Below, piece after piece: positions 45,490-57,563 of a stretch of DNA of 64,000 nt (position 1 is its first letter; each line of letters starts with the position of its first letter). Origin of the DNA: Sipunculus nudus (Eukaryota > Annelida > Sipuncula > Golfingiida > Sipunculidae); NCBI GenBank assembly GCA_026874595.1, contig CM049320.1, positions 48,002,714 through 48,066,713 of the forward strand. Reading direction: 5' to 3'. Position numbers and translations under genes: made by a program. A model generated the notes under the pieces. It saw nothing but the letters and a program-made list of their open reading frames with translations, was not told the origin of the DNA and did not search any database.

Positions 45490-46400
45490 AATAGAGTGAG
45501 GCGTGTTGCATATTAGCATGGATGTCTGCAGCCGAAATGTGTATGTAGGTTGCGCAACCTACCACAAATCAAAAAAAGCTGTCCAAGTTGTATACATATG
45601 CAAAATTTTAGTCAGAAAAGTCAAACCACTACATGTATATGAGTATTTTATCCCACAGCAGACAAACAGAAGGACTTGTGCAAAAATGGTGGCAGGTGGT
45701 GCCACCAATTTTGTGTATGATTAAGAGCTATGTGAGATCTATACACATGCAAAATTTCAGGGGGATATGTCCGACCAGTCCTGAGATATGAGCCTGAATG
45801 TCTGCAGCTTAAACATAAATGTAGGTGGCGCCATCTGTCATAAAATCAAGAGAGCTGTCCAGGATGTATAAACTTGCAAAAGTTTAGGCAGTTATGTCAA
45901 ACCACTACAGAGATATGAGTGATTTTGGTCCAAGGCAGACAAACAAACTGACACTGTGCAAAAATGGTTACAGGTGGCGCCACCAGTTTTCCGTACAATA
46001 AAGAGCTATGTGATATCTATACACATGCAAAATTTTGGAACAATCGGTCAAACGGTTCCCGAGATATGAGCTTGGATGTCTATAGCGTGAACGTGCGCAA
46101 CCTATTATAAAATCAAGAAAGGTATCCAGGATGTATACGCATGACTAATTTCAGGTGAATAAGTCAAACCACTGCAGAGATATGAGTGATTTTTACCCAA
46201 GGCAGATAAACAGATAGACACTGTGCAAACATGGTTGCAGGTTGCGCCATCATTTTTTGTGTATGTTATTAAGCTATCCAAGGGCTACATTTGTATAAAA
46301 AATTTTCCCGATCGGTCAAACGGTTCCCGAGATATGTGGGTTTGTGTGGAAACAGACGCACAAATGGACGCTGGGCAGAGAGGAAAGGTCAGAGGTCAAG
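45490..46400. repeat. Approximately 290-bp tandem repeat, three copies
   Basis: Three imperfect copies starting near 45515, 45795 and 46070. Each has the order gatatgagc, gtaggtggcgcca, aaatcaag, agctgtccaggatgtata, agtcaaaccactacagagat, gcagacaaacaga. No coding sequence is kept across copies. Confidence 0.7.
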
Positions 46401-46409
46401 GCTAATTGG

Positions 46410-47474
46410 TTAGGCACCAGTTCACACGTGACCCAATAATTGGTGTAAGTTTCCGTCCAGTAGTCTCAGAGGAGTTCTCCGGAAACGAACGCGGCCGAAG
46501 CGTCGGAACCCGGTCAAAACATAGTAAAACTTCGTTTTGGCGGATACAATTAAATTTCTACTTTTTATCGCCAGGTGTACTGTCTATAAAGTCTCTGAAT
46601 TATAAATATTTATCACCCACACATTCATCCGAAATTCATCCGAAATTTTCAAAGGAGAGTCAGCAAACATTGAAAATTATATCTTGCTTTATCCCGTCTG
46701 TATTACTGTGTGGTGGTGTCATTATATGTTTTACATGGACATTTCTATTGAAAATTACTGATCAGGAAAGTTCTTTGTTTACAACTAAATCCATGCATTT
46801 GATTATTTCAAACTTTAAAGCAATACTTATTAGGCAAGGTTAATGATTGTAATGCTAAACAAAACACACACACACACAAATATACACATGGGGGTGTATT
46901 CTTGTCAGGCATGACAAGGAAGTTGATAATGATATAAAAAAATATATATGATTAATAAAGGGTTCAACCATTTAAAGATGGTTCGGTCCCTGGATGAGTT
47001 CCATTACTAAGTATTTCGGCTGTGGGTCTTATTAAAAATTCAAGGTATGCTTTTTATTACTAATACATTACGCGTTAAATTTGATATATCATTAGATTAA
47101 TTTGAGGTCATGATTTGCAACAGGGAGTCAGTTTGAGGGGATACGGCTTGTGCAGGAGCGCGTGATTCGAGGTTCGACACCCGATATTTATAAAACTGCA
47201 TCAGATCGGGTGTCTGTGAAGCATACGGTCTGAGAATAAAACTGGCCAGAAATAACTTATTTTTTCAAAATAATGTTCCAAATAGTTTTATCAATTAATA
47301 TGACTCTTCTATAGAATATCACGTATATACAGCTTGGCATTTAAATGCATTCAGCAATCAATAAATTATGCTAACTGGCTTTGAATGTACAACATATATA
47401 TAATTACAACCCATACAATCATTCCGTAGACTGCAGTCGCGGCTTCATGTTAATCCTGTTACTGTCTACATCAG

Positions 47475-47524
<50 letters not shown>

Positions 47525-49844
47525 TTACCTGTGTAAATACTTGGATGAAAACCAGGTAGTGTATTGGTAGCGTCCGGACACATGTGGCGGCCATGTTGTT
47601 TCTAGTCATATGTTGATTTCTCGTTCCGCTGCATCACATGAAAAGCATTACACTGATGACCAACAAGTGTAAATGTGGATGACGCTGTGTGAGAATATAA
47701 ATGGGGAGAGCGCTGTGTTAGAATACAAAGGACTTTAACAAAGAAATAAGCAGATGTAGGCGAGCAAAGTTCTCAAAATAGTGTGTCTGTGAGTAATAAG
47801 AGTACATAGGCCTACGTGTCAAAAAGATTTAGTTTCCCAAGTGACAATTTCCTCTGGAGGAATTGCATAGAAGTAATTCTTATTTTACTCTCGGTCCTGG
47901 CTTTAACATATTTAAATCATTTGATATACGTTTTGTTTCTGTTAACAAACAAATTCAAACGCAATGCGAGACATTATACAGATATACATACCTTGTCCGC
48001 CAGGTGGAGCTAAACACACCCTTGTTGCACTGAATTTGTAGAATTTGGTGAAGATGTATAACTTATATGACACGTTAGATTGGAAACACCAATTAAAGCC
48101 TGTTCCGTGTACAAACTCGACCACTTGCACAATCTAACTTGCGTGGAAGGTTTTACAGATAAATCTATACGCGCCATCTGTTATCAGAACAGATGCCACC
48201 CGGACTGATTTACGTTTGCTGACGACAATAACAAATCAATTCGCGTATTACTGCACAGCCCCCTAAAACACAAACAAACCATGCGTCTCAGGTGGACCTA
48301 GTTTTATAATAACTTGTTGTAAAACGAAAGGTGTCACAGAAGACCTGATTGTTCAGGATACAAAGAGAGACGAAAATGGGACACTGCGGCGTACAAAGGC
48401 AAGTCTCCTCTGTTCAGAATAAGGATAGCCGTTCACAGCCTTGAATTGCCTGTTTTTATTCCATGGGTGCTGCCAAAGCCCACACCAGAAGCTGGACGAG
48501 TAAAAAAGCCTGAGTTTATTGTCCCCTGCTTCCCGGAACATTGATTTGGGTTTGTCTGTCTGTCTGTCACTCTGTCTGTGTCCGTCAGGTTTTCGCTTCC
48601 GTGCGATAACTTTCCTAAATAATGTCTGATTCCATTCAAATGGGTCAGTGATTGCTCTCATGCATACCTTGGTTATGTTTGGTTTTGGAGTGTCTGTCTG
48701 AAAATTTATTCTTTTCAGCGCCAAAACAAATAAATAAAATTTTGTTCCAATTTCACAACCAAAGATATTACATGTGGAGACATCTTCAGGCAAACATAAA
48801 AACTGAAACATAATGATCAGTTTATCATGAAAGACAACAAGAGGCAGAAGTGGAGGACTTAAATTCCACGAATTTGCTTCTTGTGATTTGTATCAGGAAC
48901 ACTTGGTCTGCACAACTGCATGGTCTGCGAGAGTTCCCAAGTAAAACGTCCGTGGGAGCGCTAGCTGGACCTCATATAAATTTTAGTAATAATCTGTTAT
49001 TGTCAAAACCCAAAACGATTCAGTAGAGGGAACCCTCAGTTTCGATATAATACGGGAAGTAAGAGTGTCTTCTTACAGGACAACACGTGTCCAAATTTGT
49101 TGCAATGTTTCATAGAAGACCATCTCCGAAGTCAGAGTAAAAAGGAATAAACCTTTTATTTTAGACACAACTGCGGCTGAGATAACTGATTATTTCCGGT
49201 ATTGAACTCCGGCCAGGAAGGTCTTATTTATATAGGAATATAGTTATTTCAAAGAAAAGCATATCAGGAAGCTTTCAAATTAAAAGTTTACTGCGCATAA
49301 GAAAATTATTTTTATTAATTAGCTGCATGGGCATAAACCTAGGTTAAATGTGCCAATATATTACAGAAGGGAATGATTTCGGGCAGGTGTTTATGACATC
49401 AATAGTATTCAATGGTCACTGACGGTTTTATGGTCAAGGTGGTAATACAATTACTATAGTATCGGAACTGTGTAAGGCGTTCCCGAACTCTGTATAGCAA
49501 ATGCCCAGTTATGTTATTTAGGTGTATACATATATGCTTTTTGGCTGTTGCACATTTTGTCCACAGGTGGATCTTTACAACTAAATAAATTATGTGTTTC
49601 TTTAACAGACGTGTTTTTTCATTTCAACAGGTGGGATTGGTCATATTGACAGGCTACAAGTATATAAATATGATTTCTAGCCATGATTCTTGCAGTTACC
49701 CATTTTCTATGTGAAATTCTTTTATATATTTTCATATTATATATCAAAATTTCCCCCTTAAATGTGGACATATGACGTGATTAATTTATCCTAAACATAT
49801 GATATGACATCCTAGACTTTTTTTCTAAAATAAAGCTGCATTGT
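46410..49844. other. Gene-poor stretch
   Basis: No exon or element of clear family. Contains a (GA)n run at 47477-47522, a short CA run near 46866, and a TGTC-rich patch at 48556-48586 inside a minus-strand open stretch (48353-48811) that I do not regard as coding. Confidence 0.5.
47477..47522. repeat. (GA)n microsatellite
   Basis: About 46 bp of uninterrupted GA. Confidence 0.96.
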
Positions 49845-49985
49845 AGGTTCTATAAAGAACTCTCGGGAGGTTCCTAAAAGAAACCAATTTTGAGGTTCCG
49901 GCTAGAACCTTAAAAGGTGCCCCACTCAGTCCACTCTGAAGAACCTTTTGGGTTCTATCTGGAACCCTTTTTTCTCAGAGTAAAC
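49845..49985 (-). repeat. Dispersed 'aaaaaagggttcc' repeat, copy 2
   Basis: Reverse-orientation relative of 35965-36175. On the minus strand it starts CTCTGAGAAAAAAGGGTTCC, followed by many GGTTC and GAACC words. Confidence 0.5.
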
Positions 49986-50409
49986 TTAAGAATGCTCTTA
50001 TGTAGTGATGGGAATCTGAAATTTTCTAAGAGTGGTATATACATTTATTGATTGTTAATTATTGTTTTACTGACGTGACGTATAAATAATAATAATTTAA
50101 TAATAATTTATTTTATAAAGCGTAAAATCCATGATGTTACATGCTCTAAAACGCTATTACATTACTAGAATACAATCAGCAATCATTAAACATACCATTG
50201 TAAGAATATGAAATTAAAGTCCAGTTGACTAAAATATTACATTCAGAAGCTTACAGTATTAATTAAGACATATAAAAGTCAATAGTTCAATTATCTGTTA
50301 AAACTTCCATAATTCCACTAAAATGTTCAAACATTTCACTATCAATAGTGTAAAATATCGTACAAAATGACCAGGCATAAAAATATTCCATGAACAAATA
50401 TGTTTTTAA

Positions 50410-50880
50410 TTTACTTTAAAATTCTGAGAGACTGGTGGCTTCTCTTAGAGTATCTGGTAGGTCATTCCACAGTTTCGGGCCAACAACACTGAATGCCCGA
50501 TTTTGTAGACAGGACGATTTGGTAAAAGGCACGACCAGTAAGTTTTTAGCTGCTGATCGAAGGCTTCTTAATGGAGTATAACTGTGAATAAGCTCTTGCA
50601 GGTAAAGAGGAGCTAAATTATTTATTGCCTTATACACAAGAATTAACATTTTGAATTTTACCCTTTACACAACGGACAGCCAGTGCAGAGAATACAAAAT
50701 TGGAGTAATATGATCTGATTTTGAAGCACCCGTAATAATCCTTGCTGCAGCATTCTGTATACTTTGCAGTCGATTTGTTAATGATGAGGGAGTTCCACAC
50801 AAGAAAGCATTGCAGTAATCTAATTTAAAAGTAATAAAAGAATGAACTATTTGCTCCAAAGACTCTCTGTTCACAAACTC
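50410..50880 (-). pseudogene. CR1-type LINE C-terminal fragment
   Basis: Minus-strand C-terminal end of a CR1/Rex-like reverse transcriptase: FITFKLDYCNAFLCG, LQSIQNAAARIITG and ITPILYSLHWL (50874-50665), then after a frameshift KAINNLAPLYLQELI and NRAFSVVGPKLWNDLP (50649-50416). It is 5'-truncated, as is usual for this clade. It lies between two similar direct repeats of about 52 bp (near 50035 and 50922). Confidence 0.85.
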
Positions 50881-51393
50881 GCTTATTTTACTGATATTAC
50901 GAATATGTATATATGAAGCCTGGTATATATACTTATTGATTATTAATTATTGATTTATTGACGTGGCGTAACAATTAGTGAAGAGATTATACAAGAGTGA
51001 ATACAGGAAATCCAAGTAAATGTGATCCAGTATATCGTCAACTTTATTCGTGTACCGATTGACAATATGTGTATACCACATAATGATTTTCCTGTCAGAA
51101 CCAAGTATAAATCAGTTAAGAATAAGTTTTCCTCTACGCCATATTAGCAGACAATGGGCGTCTCCTTGTCACCTCTGCAGATGAATATTATTATACGCGT
51201 TTCTATCTGCAAGCTATTAATACTGCTCGGTTATCTGTACATGCAACTATTGCAGCGCGATTATCTTACATATTTACTACTACAGCGTGTTCTCATCTGT
51301 GGATAAACTAATAGTTTGTTTATCTCTACCTTTAACTTGGCACTGCACTTGGCAATCTATTTGTCAGATATCATATTCCTGTTGACATACCCC

Positions 51394-51624
51394 CGACATA
51401 CTGTTAAATGTAGGGATCATACTCTCCAGGAAATGAAAATAATGCCGTGTAGCGTGCTCCGTGTTTCTTGTTAAATAGAACATACTCTCCGGGAAATGAA
51501 AAGTAATGTTGTGTAGCGTGTTCCGTGTTTCTTGTTAAATTGTTAGTTACATGTAGGGAACTACTCTCCAGGAAATAAAAATAATGCTGTGTAGCGCGCT
51601 CCGTGTTTCTTGTCAAATGTCTGT
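51394..51624 (-). repeat. Caspase-terminal-exon minisatellite, left part
   Basis: About three degenerate units of 65-80 bp resembling the last caspase exon (58283-58360). On the minus strand they keep GAGCACGCTACACAG-like and TATTTTCATTTCCTGGAGAG-like blocks and, in one unit, GTATGATCCCTACATTTAA. Open frames here read FPGEYDPYI, like the caspase end LFPGQYDPYI. The last four bases, ctgt (51621-51624), are the target duplication of the retrotransposon. Confidence 0.85.
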
Positions 51625-52219
51625 TGTTACAGATGTCTCCCTTATTGTGTGCAGCGCTAGCGTTGTCTGTTGCTATGACGGCCCAGGCGTGGGGTCTGAC
51701 GTGTTCACAGCGGTCATGCTAGCCTTGGGCTTTCTTGCCTGGCCGAGCCGGGCCGGCTCACGTGTGGACCCTGATGTGTAGAAACACGGTGTTCGTTGTT
51801 CTAGATGTGTCCTATACTGTGTATCATGTTAGGTTCTTTGGATTGGAAATGGAAAGTTCTCGGCTTGAGGTGAAAGTTTTAAATAAGGGGCTGTGTTCTG
51901 AATTATATGCTTTAAAGGACTTTTGTCGCTATGACAGTGGTGGTATCCAGGTCCTGTACACTTTATTTATGTACTTGTATTTATTTGCTGTTATACTGTT
52001 GTTGTACTGTGTAATTGTATTGATTTAGTGTATTGTAATGTTAGGGTTGTTTTAAGAATAAATTATAGTTATTTGTTAACAACAAACCACTGACTTCTTT
52101 ATTCATTCCCCTAGACATTTCACGCTGCCTCGTGTTACAGAATCTGATTTTTTTTATCTCCATGACAAAGTTTATGTTCGTCACGCATACGTGATCTGTT
52201 GATATTATTTTCCGTAAAA
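51625..52219 (+). repeat. 5' LTR of the Gmr1-like element
   Basis: 595 bp, starting tgttacagatg and ending ttttccgtaaaa, a mutated form of ttccgtaaca. It shares gacagtggtggtatccag and aagaataaattatag with the other LTR copies. Confidence 0.85.
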
Positions 52220-52225
52220 TAAAAG

Positions 52226-52243
52226 TGTGGGCTCGTCTTGGAT
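52226..52243 (+). other. Primer-binding site, tRNA-Pro-like
   Basis: tgtgggctcgtcttggat, a few bases after the 5' LTR, matches the complement of a tRNA-Pro 3' end at 15 of 18 positions as I recall it. Confidence 0.7.
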
Positions 52244-52392
52244 GCTTAATAGTTTTGAAAATTTATTAGGCCTTGACCTGGACCCATTGTTTTATCATAC
52301 ATTGTTTACAAGATTACATATTGTTGACATTACATTGTTTACAGAATTTATCTCAGTTTTTTTTTTTTTTGTTATTGTTTTAACCTCTTACC

Positions 52393-54005
52393 ATGGCAGA
52401 TTTCAATCCTTAGACATTTGTTGACGATCCCGACTAGGGCTGATACGGGTACAAAATTTTGGACTCGAGTACCCGATAGGCATTACCCGACTCCGACTCG
52501 AGTACTCGTTACCATGGCAACGCTGTGAAGATAAAACGAACATCTGTTTACCGATGCAAAATATGCATAAATTTGACTTAGTGACGGCTTAACTTTATCG
52601 CAACGAAGGAACAGATATATGTCATAACAAGACCTCGGTTAATTTGACTAGCATATGTTTAGAGTCCTACGCCAGGCTACGACAATGGATAAATAATCCT
52701 ACAGACTGTCCTAAAATTTGCAGTAATATACATATATGCATGTACATAGGCCTACAAGAGTACTCGAGTCCAAATCTTGGACTCGAGCACTCGGTATTAC
52801 CCGGACTCGAGTACTCGAGTACTCCTTTCAGCCCTTATCCCGACCCTGATCAACTCGAACAGTTGACAAATGAACAGTTGTTACGATTGGGACAACACTT
52901 AGGGATAGGTGTGAAAAAAGCTTTGAGAAAGCCTGATATCATTGCTAAAATCATGCAAGATCTAGTTAGCAAAGGTTTATTTGAAGAGAGTGAAGTGGAA
53001 ACATAACAAAATGACAGCCGTGCTATGCAGTTGGAATTAAAAAAAGGTAGAAATGCAACATGAGCTAACATTAAAACAGTTAGAATTAAAAAAACAAAGA
53101 GAAGAGAGGGAAGAACGTGAAAGTTTAGAAAGAGAAAGACTAGAAAAAGAAAAAGAAATTGAGTTAAAACGACTGGAGTTAGAAAGACTAAAATTAGAAC
53201 ACAGTCTAAATGCTGCCCCAACTCACAGTTTTGATCTTACTAAACACATTAGATTTGTCTTTTCAAGAAAAAGAGGTTGATAAATATTTCTTACATTTTG
53301 AGAAAGAAGCTGAAAATTTAAAATGGCCTAAGGAAAATTGGACTGTGCTATTACAAAGTGTATTGACTGGCAAGGCCAGAGAAATTAATACAAAGCTTTC
53401 AGTAGAAGCCGCTGCTGACTATGACCAGGTTAAACGGTTAATCCTAAAAGGTTATGAGTTAGTTCCGTAGGCTTACCGCCGGAAATTCAGAAATTGGGAA
53501 AAGCGCAAAGAACAGACCTATGTTGAATTTACTAGGACAAGAAAGCAGTTGCTGATTGCTGGTATAGTTCTAAAAATGTAATGAAAGAGTATGACAATTT
53601 GCGCCAGTTGATTTTGCTTGAAGAAGTTAAGCGCTGCATTAATGCAGATGTTAAAACTTTTCTGGATGAAAAAAGTCCTGAAACACTTAACATTCTTGCT
53701 CAATTAGCTGATTATTCATTAACACACAAAATGTCTTTTTTTCAAGCAAATCAAACCAGCCATTCACAAACAAGAATGTAAATCAGTATGGTCAAAAGAA
53801 GTGTAAAGCACAGTCACCCAGTACTATTAGTCCTGATAGTTCAGCAAAGTCCTCAGCTACACCTCAGTCAATGTCCACTAAGTCCAACAAAGACCAGTCA
53901 TTTGCTAAGAAAATCTGTAATTACTGCAAGAAGGCAGGTCATCTAATATGTGACTGCTGGAAACTTGCGAATAAACCAAATAGTAAACCATTTCATTTTG
54001 TTTGA
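52393..54005 (+). pseudogene. gag pseudogene of the Gmr1-like element
   Basis: Starts at ATGGCAGATTTC with a stop six codons in, then is split by the MITE at 52435-52836. It continues with DPDQLEQLTNEQLLRLGQHL, a long charged coiled coil (53053-53190, ELKKQREEREERE), a capsid-like part (VLTGKAREINTKLSVEA), and a CX2CX4HX4C zinc knuckle (CNYCKKAGHLICDC) near 53915-53956. Several stops and shifts. Confidence 0.85.
52435..52836. mobile_element. hAT-type MITE inside gag
   Basis: 402 bp with short inverted ends (tagggctga at the left, tcagccctt at the right) and a perfect 8-bp target duplication, atcccgac (52427-52434 and 52837-52844). Eight bases is the hAT signature. The interior has repeated ctcgagtactcg palindromes near both ends (52455-52515 and 52755-52825) and no transposase. 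Confidence 0.9.
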
Positions 54006-54544
54006 AAATCTATGCATAGCATAATACAAGAGCCAGGCTCTTTTCATGTAAATAAGGGGTACAACTCCTTTATCGACTCTAGAAAAGAGTTTGATGCTAC
54101 GGAGGCCAACGTGCCGTCTGACTCCAAAGAAGAATCCGTAGCTTGCGAGGTAAAAAAACTCATTTGATTCCTGCGAGGAATTTAATAAGGCTAGGTCCTT
54201 TCAAGACATCTGCGAGGAGTATCCACTAAATAAGGCTAAGTCCTTTTATGACTCTTGCGAGAGTATTTCAAATGAGTCAAGGTCGGTCTTCTTATGACAA
54301 ACAGACGTTAGTTTCTGCTGAGGAAAATTCCTCTGTTGACTCCCATGAGGAGTTTGATTGTAAAAAGGATGTAGATTTCTTTAATGACTCTGATAAAGAG
54401 TTTATGACTGACACTGTCAATGTCAGTTCTTTGTTTGATGAAACTGAGGCAGTGGATTCCTCTCATGACTCCGAAATGGAGTTATTTGAGCCATTCATAC
54501 ATGATGGTTTGTATCACTTTCAAGTGATTTTTCAGTTTCTACCC
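54006..54544 (+). pseudogene. Acidic spacer between gag and protease
   Basis: Contains repeated units encoding D-S-x-E-E-F/S-like acidic blocks (gactc...gaggag, at about 54070, 54120, 54160, 54200, 54260, 54340, 54390). The frame is broken near 54165. No known domain recognised. Confidence 0.5.
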
Positions 54545-54852
54545 CTATAAGAAATTTGAGGGACACTGGTTCAGGCCAAACTCTCATGTTAGCAGACACG
54601 TTGCCATCTTCTAATAGGTCTTTTACTGGTGCACATGGGAATATTACTGTTGGCATAAGAACTACTTTACCTTTTATGGGAATTCAGTTGCTGCTAGGCA
54701 ATGATGTTGCAGGTGACAAAGTACAGCCTGTACCAATAGTGACAGAAAAGCCGTCACTTGATCAGGGCACTGATCCTGAAAGTCAGGAAATTCCTAGTTT
54801 GTATCCTTCATGTGCTGTAACTAGATCTATGGCCAAGAAAAAACACACATGA
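54545..54852 (+). pseudogene. Aspartic protease of the Gmr1-like element
   Basis: Contains LRDTGSGQTLML, where DTG is the retropepsin active site, followed by GIQLLLGNDVAGDKV and PSCAVTRSMAKKK, a C-terminal signature common in this gypsy group. Open for about 98 codons. Confidence 0.85.
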
Positions 54853-55019
54853 GGATAATGGTCCAGATAATAACACTCTAGGAGTCACTAGTGACTCGTC
54901 TAACGACTCGCCCGTACATGATACAGCATTTGCAAGGTCAGAACTTATTGCAGAACAGCATAAGGACCCTGATAGTTCATGTTTGTTTCCCAGGGCAGTA
55001 TCTAAAGATAAACTGTCAA

Positions 55020-56213
55020 AGAACCCAGTGTGTTTCTATGTTAAAAAATGAAGTGCTTATGCGTAAATGGCGACCACCTAATATATGTGCTGATGATGAG
55101 TGGGCCATCAAACATCAAATAGATTCGCAATGAAATTCTAAGCATGGCACATGAGGCTCCTTTGTCTGGCCATTTAGGTATAAATCAAACTTATCAGAAA
55201 GTTAGTACACACTTCTATTGGCCTAACCTCAAGAAAGATGTTGGACATGCCATACATGCCAGATGGTAGGCAAGCCCAATCAGAATCCTCCTAAAGCCCC
55301 ACTTAGGCCTATACTTGCTTTCGAGGAACCATTAAGTAGGATTATCGTTGACTGTGTTGGACCACTACCAAAAAAAAATGGACATGAATACTTGCTGACA
55401 ATTATGTGCGCATGTACCAGGTTCCATGAGGCAATACCATTGTGCAAAATTAATGCCAAAAGTGTTGTCAAGGCTCTGGCAATTTTTTAATGACGTTTGG
55501 ACTACCAAAATCCGTCCAGTCTGACCAAGGGTCCAATTTTATGTCTGGTTTATCCCAGCAAGTTATGCTTGAGCTAGGTATAAAACAGTACAGCTCTTCG
55601 CCATACTATCCTGAAAGTCAGGGCGCCCTCGAGCGTTTTCACCAGACATTAAAAAAACATGATTAGGACCTATTGCTATGACACACAGAAAGACTGGGAT
55701 TAAGGAATCTACCTATTGCTGTTTGCTGTCAGAGAATCCTTCCAAGAGTCCTTGGGTTTCAGTCCCTTTGAACTAGTTTTTGGACACTCAGTCCGCGGTC
55801 CATTAAAACTGCTCAAAGAACACCTCTTGTGTGAAACTCTTGATTCTCTTAGTTTGATGCAGTATGTCTCAGACTTTCGCACCAAACTACACAGTACTTG
55901 TGAGATAGCAAAGACTAATCTAAAATCTGCACAAAGTAAAATGAAAACAAAGTATGACAAGCACACTGTAAGTAGGACGTTTGAGCCTGGTGAAAAGGTC
56001 CTTGCCTTACTACCTATCACTGGCAGACCTCTGCAAGCTAGGTATTTTGGTCCTTACATTGTTGACAAGAAAGTCAGTGATTTAAATTACATACTGTTGA
56101 CACCAAATAGACGTAAGAAGAAACATCTGTGCCATATTAACATGTTGAAAGCATTTTTGACAGAAATAGCACATCAGATGTTGTACATAATGTTACTGCT
56201 GTTTATCGTGTAG
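55020..56213 (+). pseudogene. Integrase of the Gmr1-like element
   Basis: Zinc-binding part: AHEAPLSGHLG (55143-55175), then CHTC at 55248-55259 in a shifted frame. Catalytic core: IIVDCVGPLP (first D), SDQGSNF (second D) and ESQGALERFHQ (catalytic E). The C-terminal part contains SLGFSPFELVFGH and RGPLKLLKEHL. Frameshifts at about 55245, 55485 and 55655 break it. It lies wholly upstream of the reverse transcriptase. Confidence 0.9.
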
Positions 56214-56266
56214 AAACTGACCCTGACCCAGTTAAAGTAGATACTGATTGTAAGTGTGATGTAGAC

Positions 56267-57160
56267 ATGCAGTGTGGAACAGTACCACTAAAAAACTCGG
56301 ATGTGCTTAACAACCTGGATGCCAAACTGTCACACCTTACCGCACAACAACAAAAAGACCCCAAGAACCTGCTGCGGAATCATGAACATTTGTTTAGTGA
56401 CATTCCAACGCGAACTAACATATTTTGCCATGACGTCGATGTTGGCGAGGCAAGCGCAGTCAAGCAGCATAGACTGAATCTAGAAAAGCAAAAGTATCTA
56501 CAAGATGAGGTTCAATATTTGCTGGACAATGATTTTATTGAACCTAGTAACAGTAACTGGAGTTCACCATGTATTTTTGTGCCAAAACCTGATGGAAGTT
56601 GCCGTATGTGCACAGAATATCGAAAACTGAACATTTTCACTAAGACTGACACGTTCCCGAATCCGAGGATTGATAATTGTATTGATAGAGTCGGTAGCTC
56701 CAGAAATGTTTCCAAGTTTGACTTGCTAAAAGGATTTTGGCAAGTTCCGCTGACAGAACGAGCGAAAGAAGTGTCCGCGTTTGTGACGCCGCAAGGACTG
56801 TACCAGTATAAAGTTATGTCGTTTGACATGAAGAACTCGCCAGTCACGTTCCAGCGCCTCATCCATATGGTTGTCAAGGACATTTAGGGCTACGACGCAT
56901 ATATTGATGACCTTAACGTGTACAGCGACACCTGGGAGAAACATCTGCAAATTCTTCGCGACCTCTTCGCGACCTTTTGTTGTTACAAAAGGCAATGATG
57001 GCATAGATCATCCAATTTGTTATTTCTCAAGAAAGTTTAATGCAAACCAGAAAAACTACCCCACTATTGAAAAAGAATGTTTGGCTTTGATTTGGGCATT
57101 GCAACATTTTGAAGTTTTATGTTACTTCATCAGTCAAGCCTATCATTGTCTTCAGTGATC
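56267..57160 (+). pseudogene. Reverse transcriptase and partial RNase H
   Basis: RT motifs in order: WSSPCIFVPKPDGSCRMC, KFDLLKGFWQVPLTERAKE, VTFQRLIHMVVKD, a TAG stop at 56885, then YIDD (the active-site motif) near 56900. After LQILRDLF the sequence jumps directly to an RNase H piece (VTKGNDGIDHPICYFSRKF, TIEKECLALIWALQHFEV), so the thumb and connection are deleted. It ends at an ATCACAATCCCCTCAAA remnant. Confidence 0.9.
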
Positions 57161-57232
57161 ACAATCCCCTCAAATTACAAAGGATTGATTTTGTGAATGA
57201 ACTGGACTGTTATTGTCTGAGAAGAATTATGT

Positions 57233-57563
57233 GAACTGTTCATCTGAATTGTATGCTTTAAAGGACCTTTTGTCGATGTGATAGTGGTGGTATCCAGGTA
57301 CTGTACACTTTATTTATGTACTTGTATTGATTTGCTGTTATACTGTTGTTGTACTGTGTAATTGTATTGATTTCGTGTATTGTAATATTAGGGTTGTTTA
57401 AAGAATAAATTATAGTTATTTGTTAACAAAAAACACTGACTTTTTTATTCATTCCCCTCCACATTTAATGCTGCCTTGTGTTACAGAATCTGATTTTTTA
57501 TCTCCATGACAAAGTTAATGTTCGTCACGCATACGTGATCTGTTGATATTAGGTTCCGTAACA
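57233..57563 (+). repeat. 3' LTR, 5'-truncated
   Basis: About 331 bp matching the 3' half of the other LTRs, ending gttccgtaaca. The U3 part and TATA box are absent. Confidence 0.8.

Larger units (their letters stand above)
51625..57563 (+). mobile_element. Defective Ty3/gypsy-class retrotransposon, Gmr1-type domain order
   Basis: A 5.9-kb element flanked by a 4-bp duplication (ctgt at 51621-51624 and 57564-57567). Order: 5' LTR (51625-52219), primer site (52226-52243), gag, protease, integrase, reverse transcriptase, partial RNase H, and 3' LTR (about 57233-57563, 5' part lost). Integrase precedes reverse transcriptase, the arrangement known for the Gmr1 group and unlike most gypsy elements. 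Every coding part has stops or frameshifts, a hAT-type MITE is inserted in gag, and deletions remove the RT thumb/RNase H start and the U3 of the 3' LTR. It cannot be active. Confidence 0.9.

Noticed and set aside
48353-48811. 152-codon minus-strand frame
   Set aside because: No recognisable domain, contains a TGTC microsatellite, and has no splice or promoter context.
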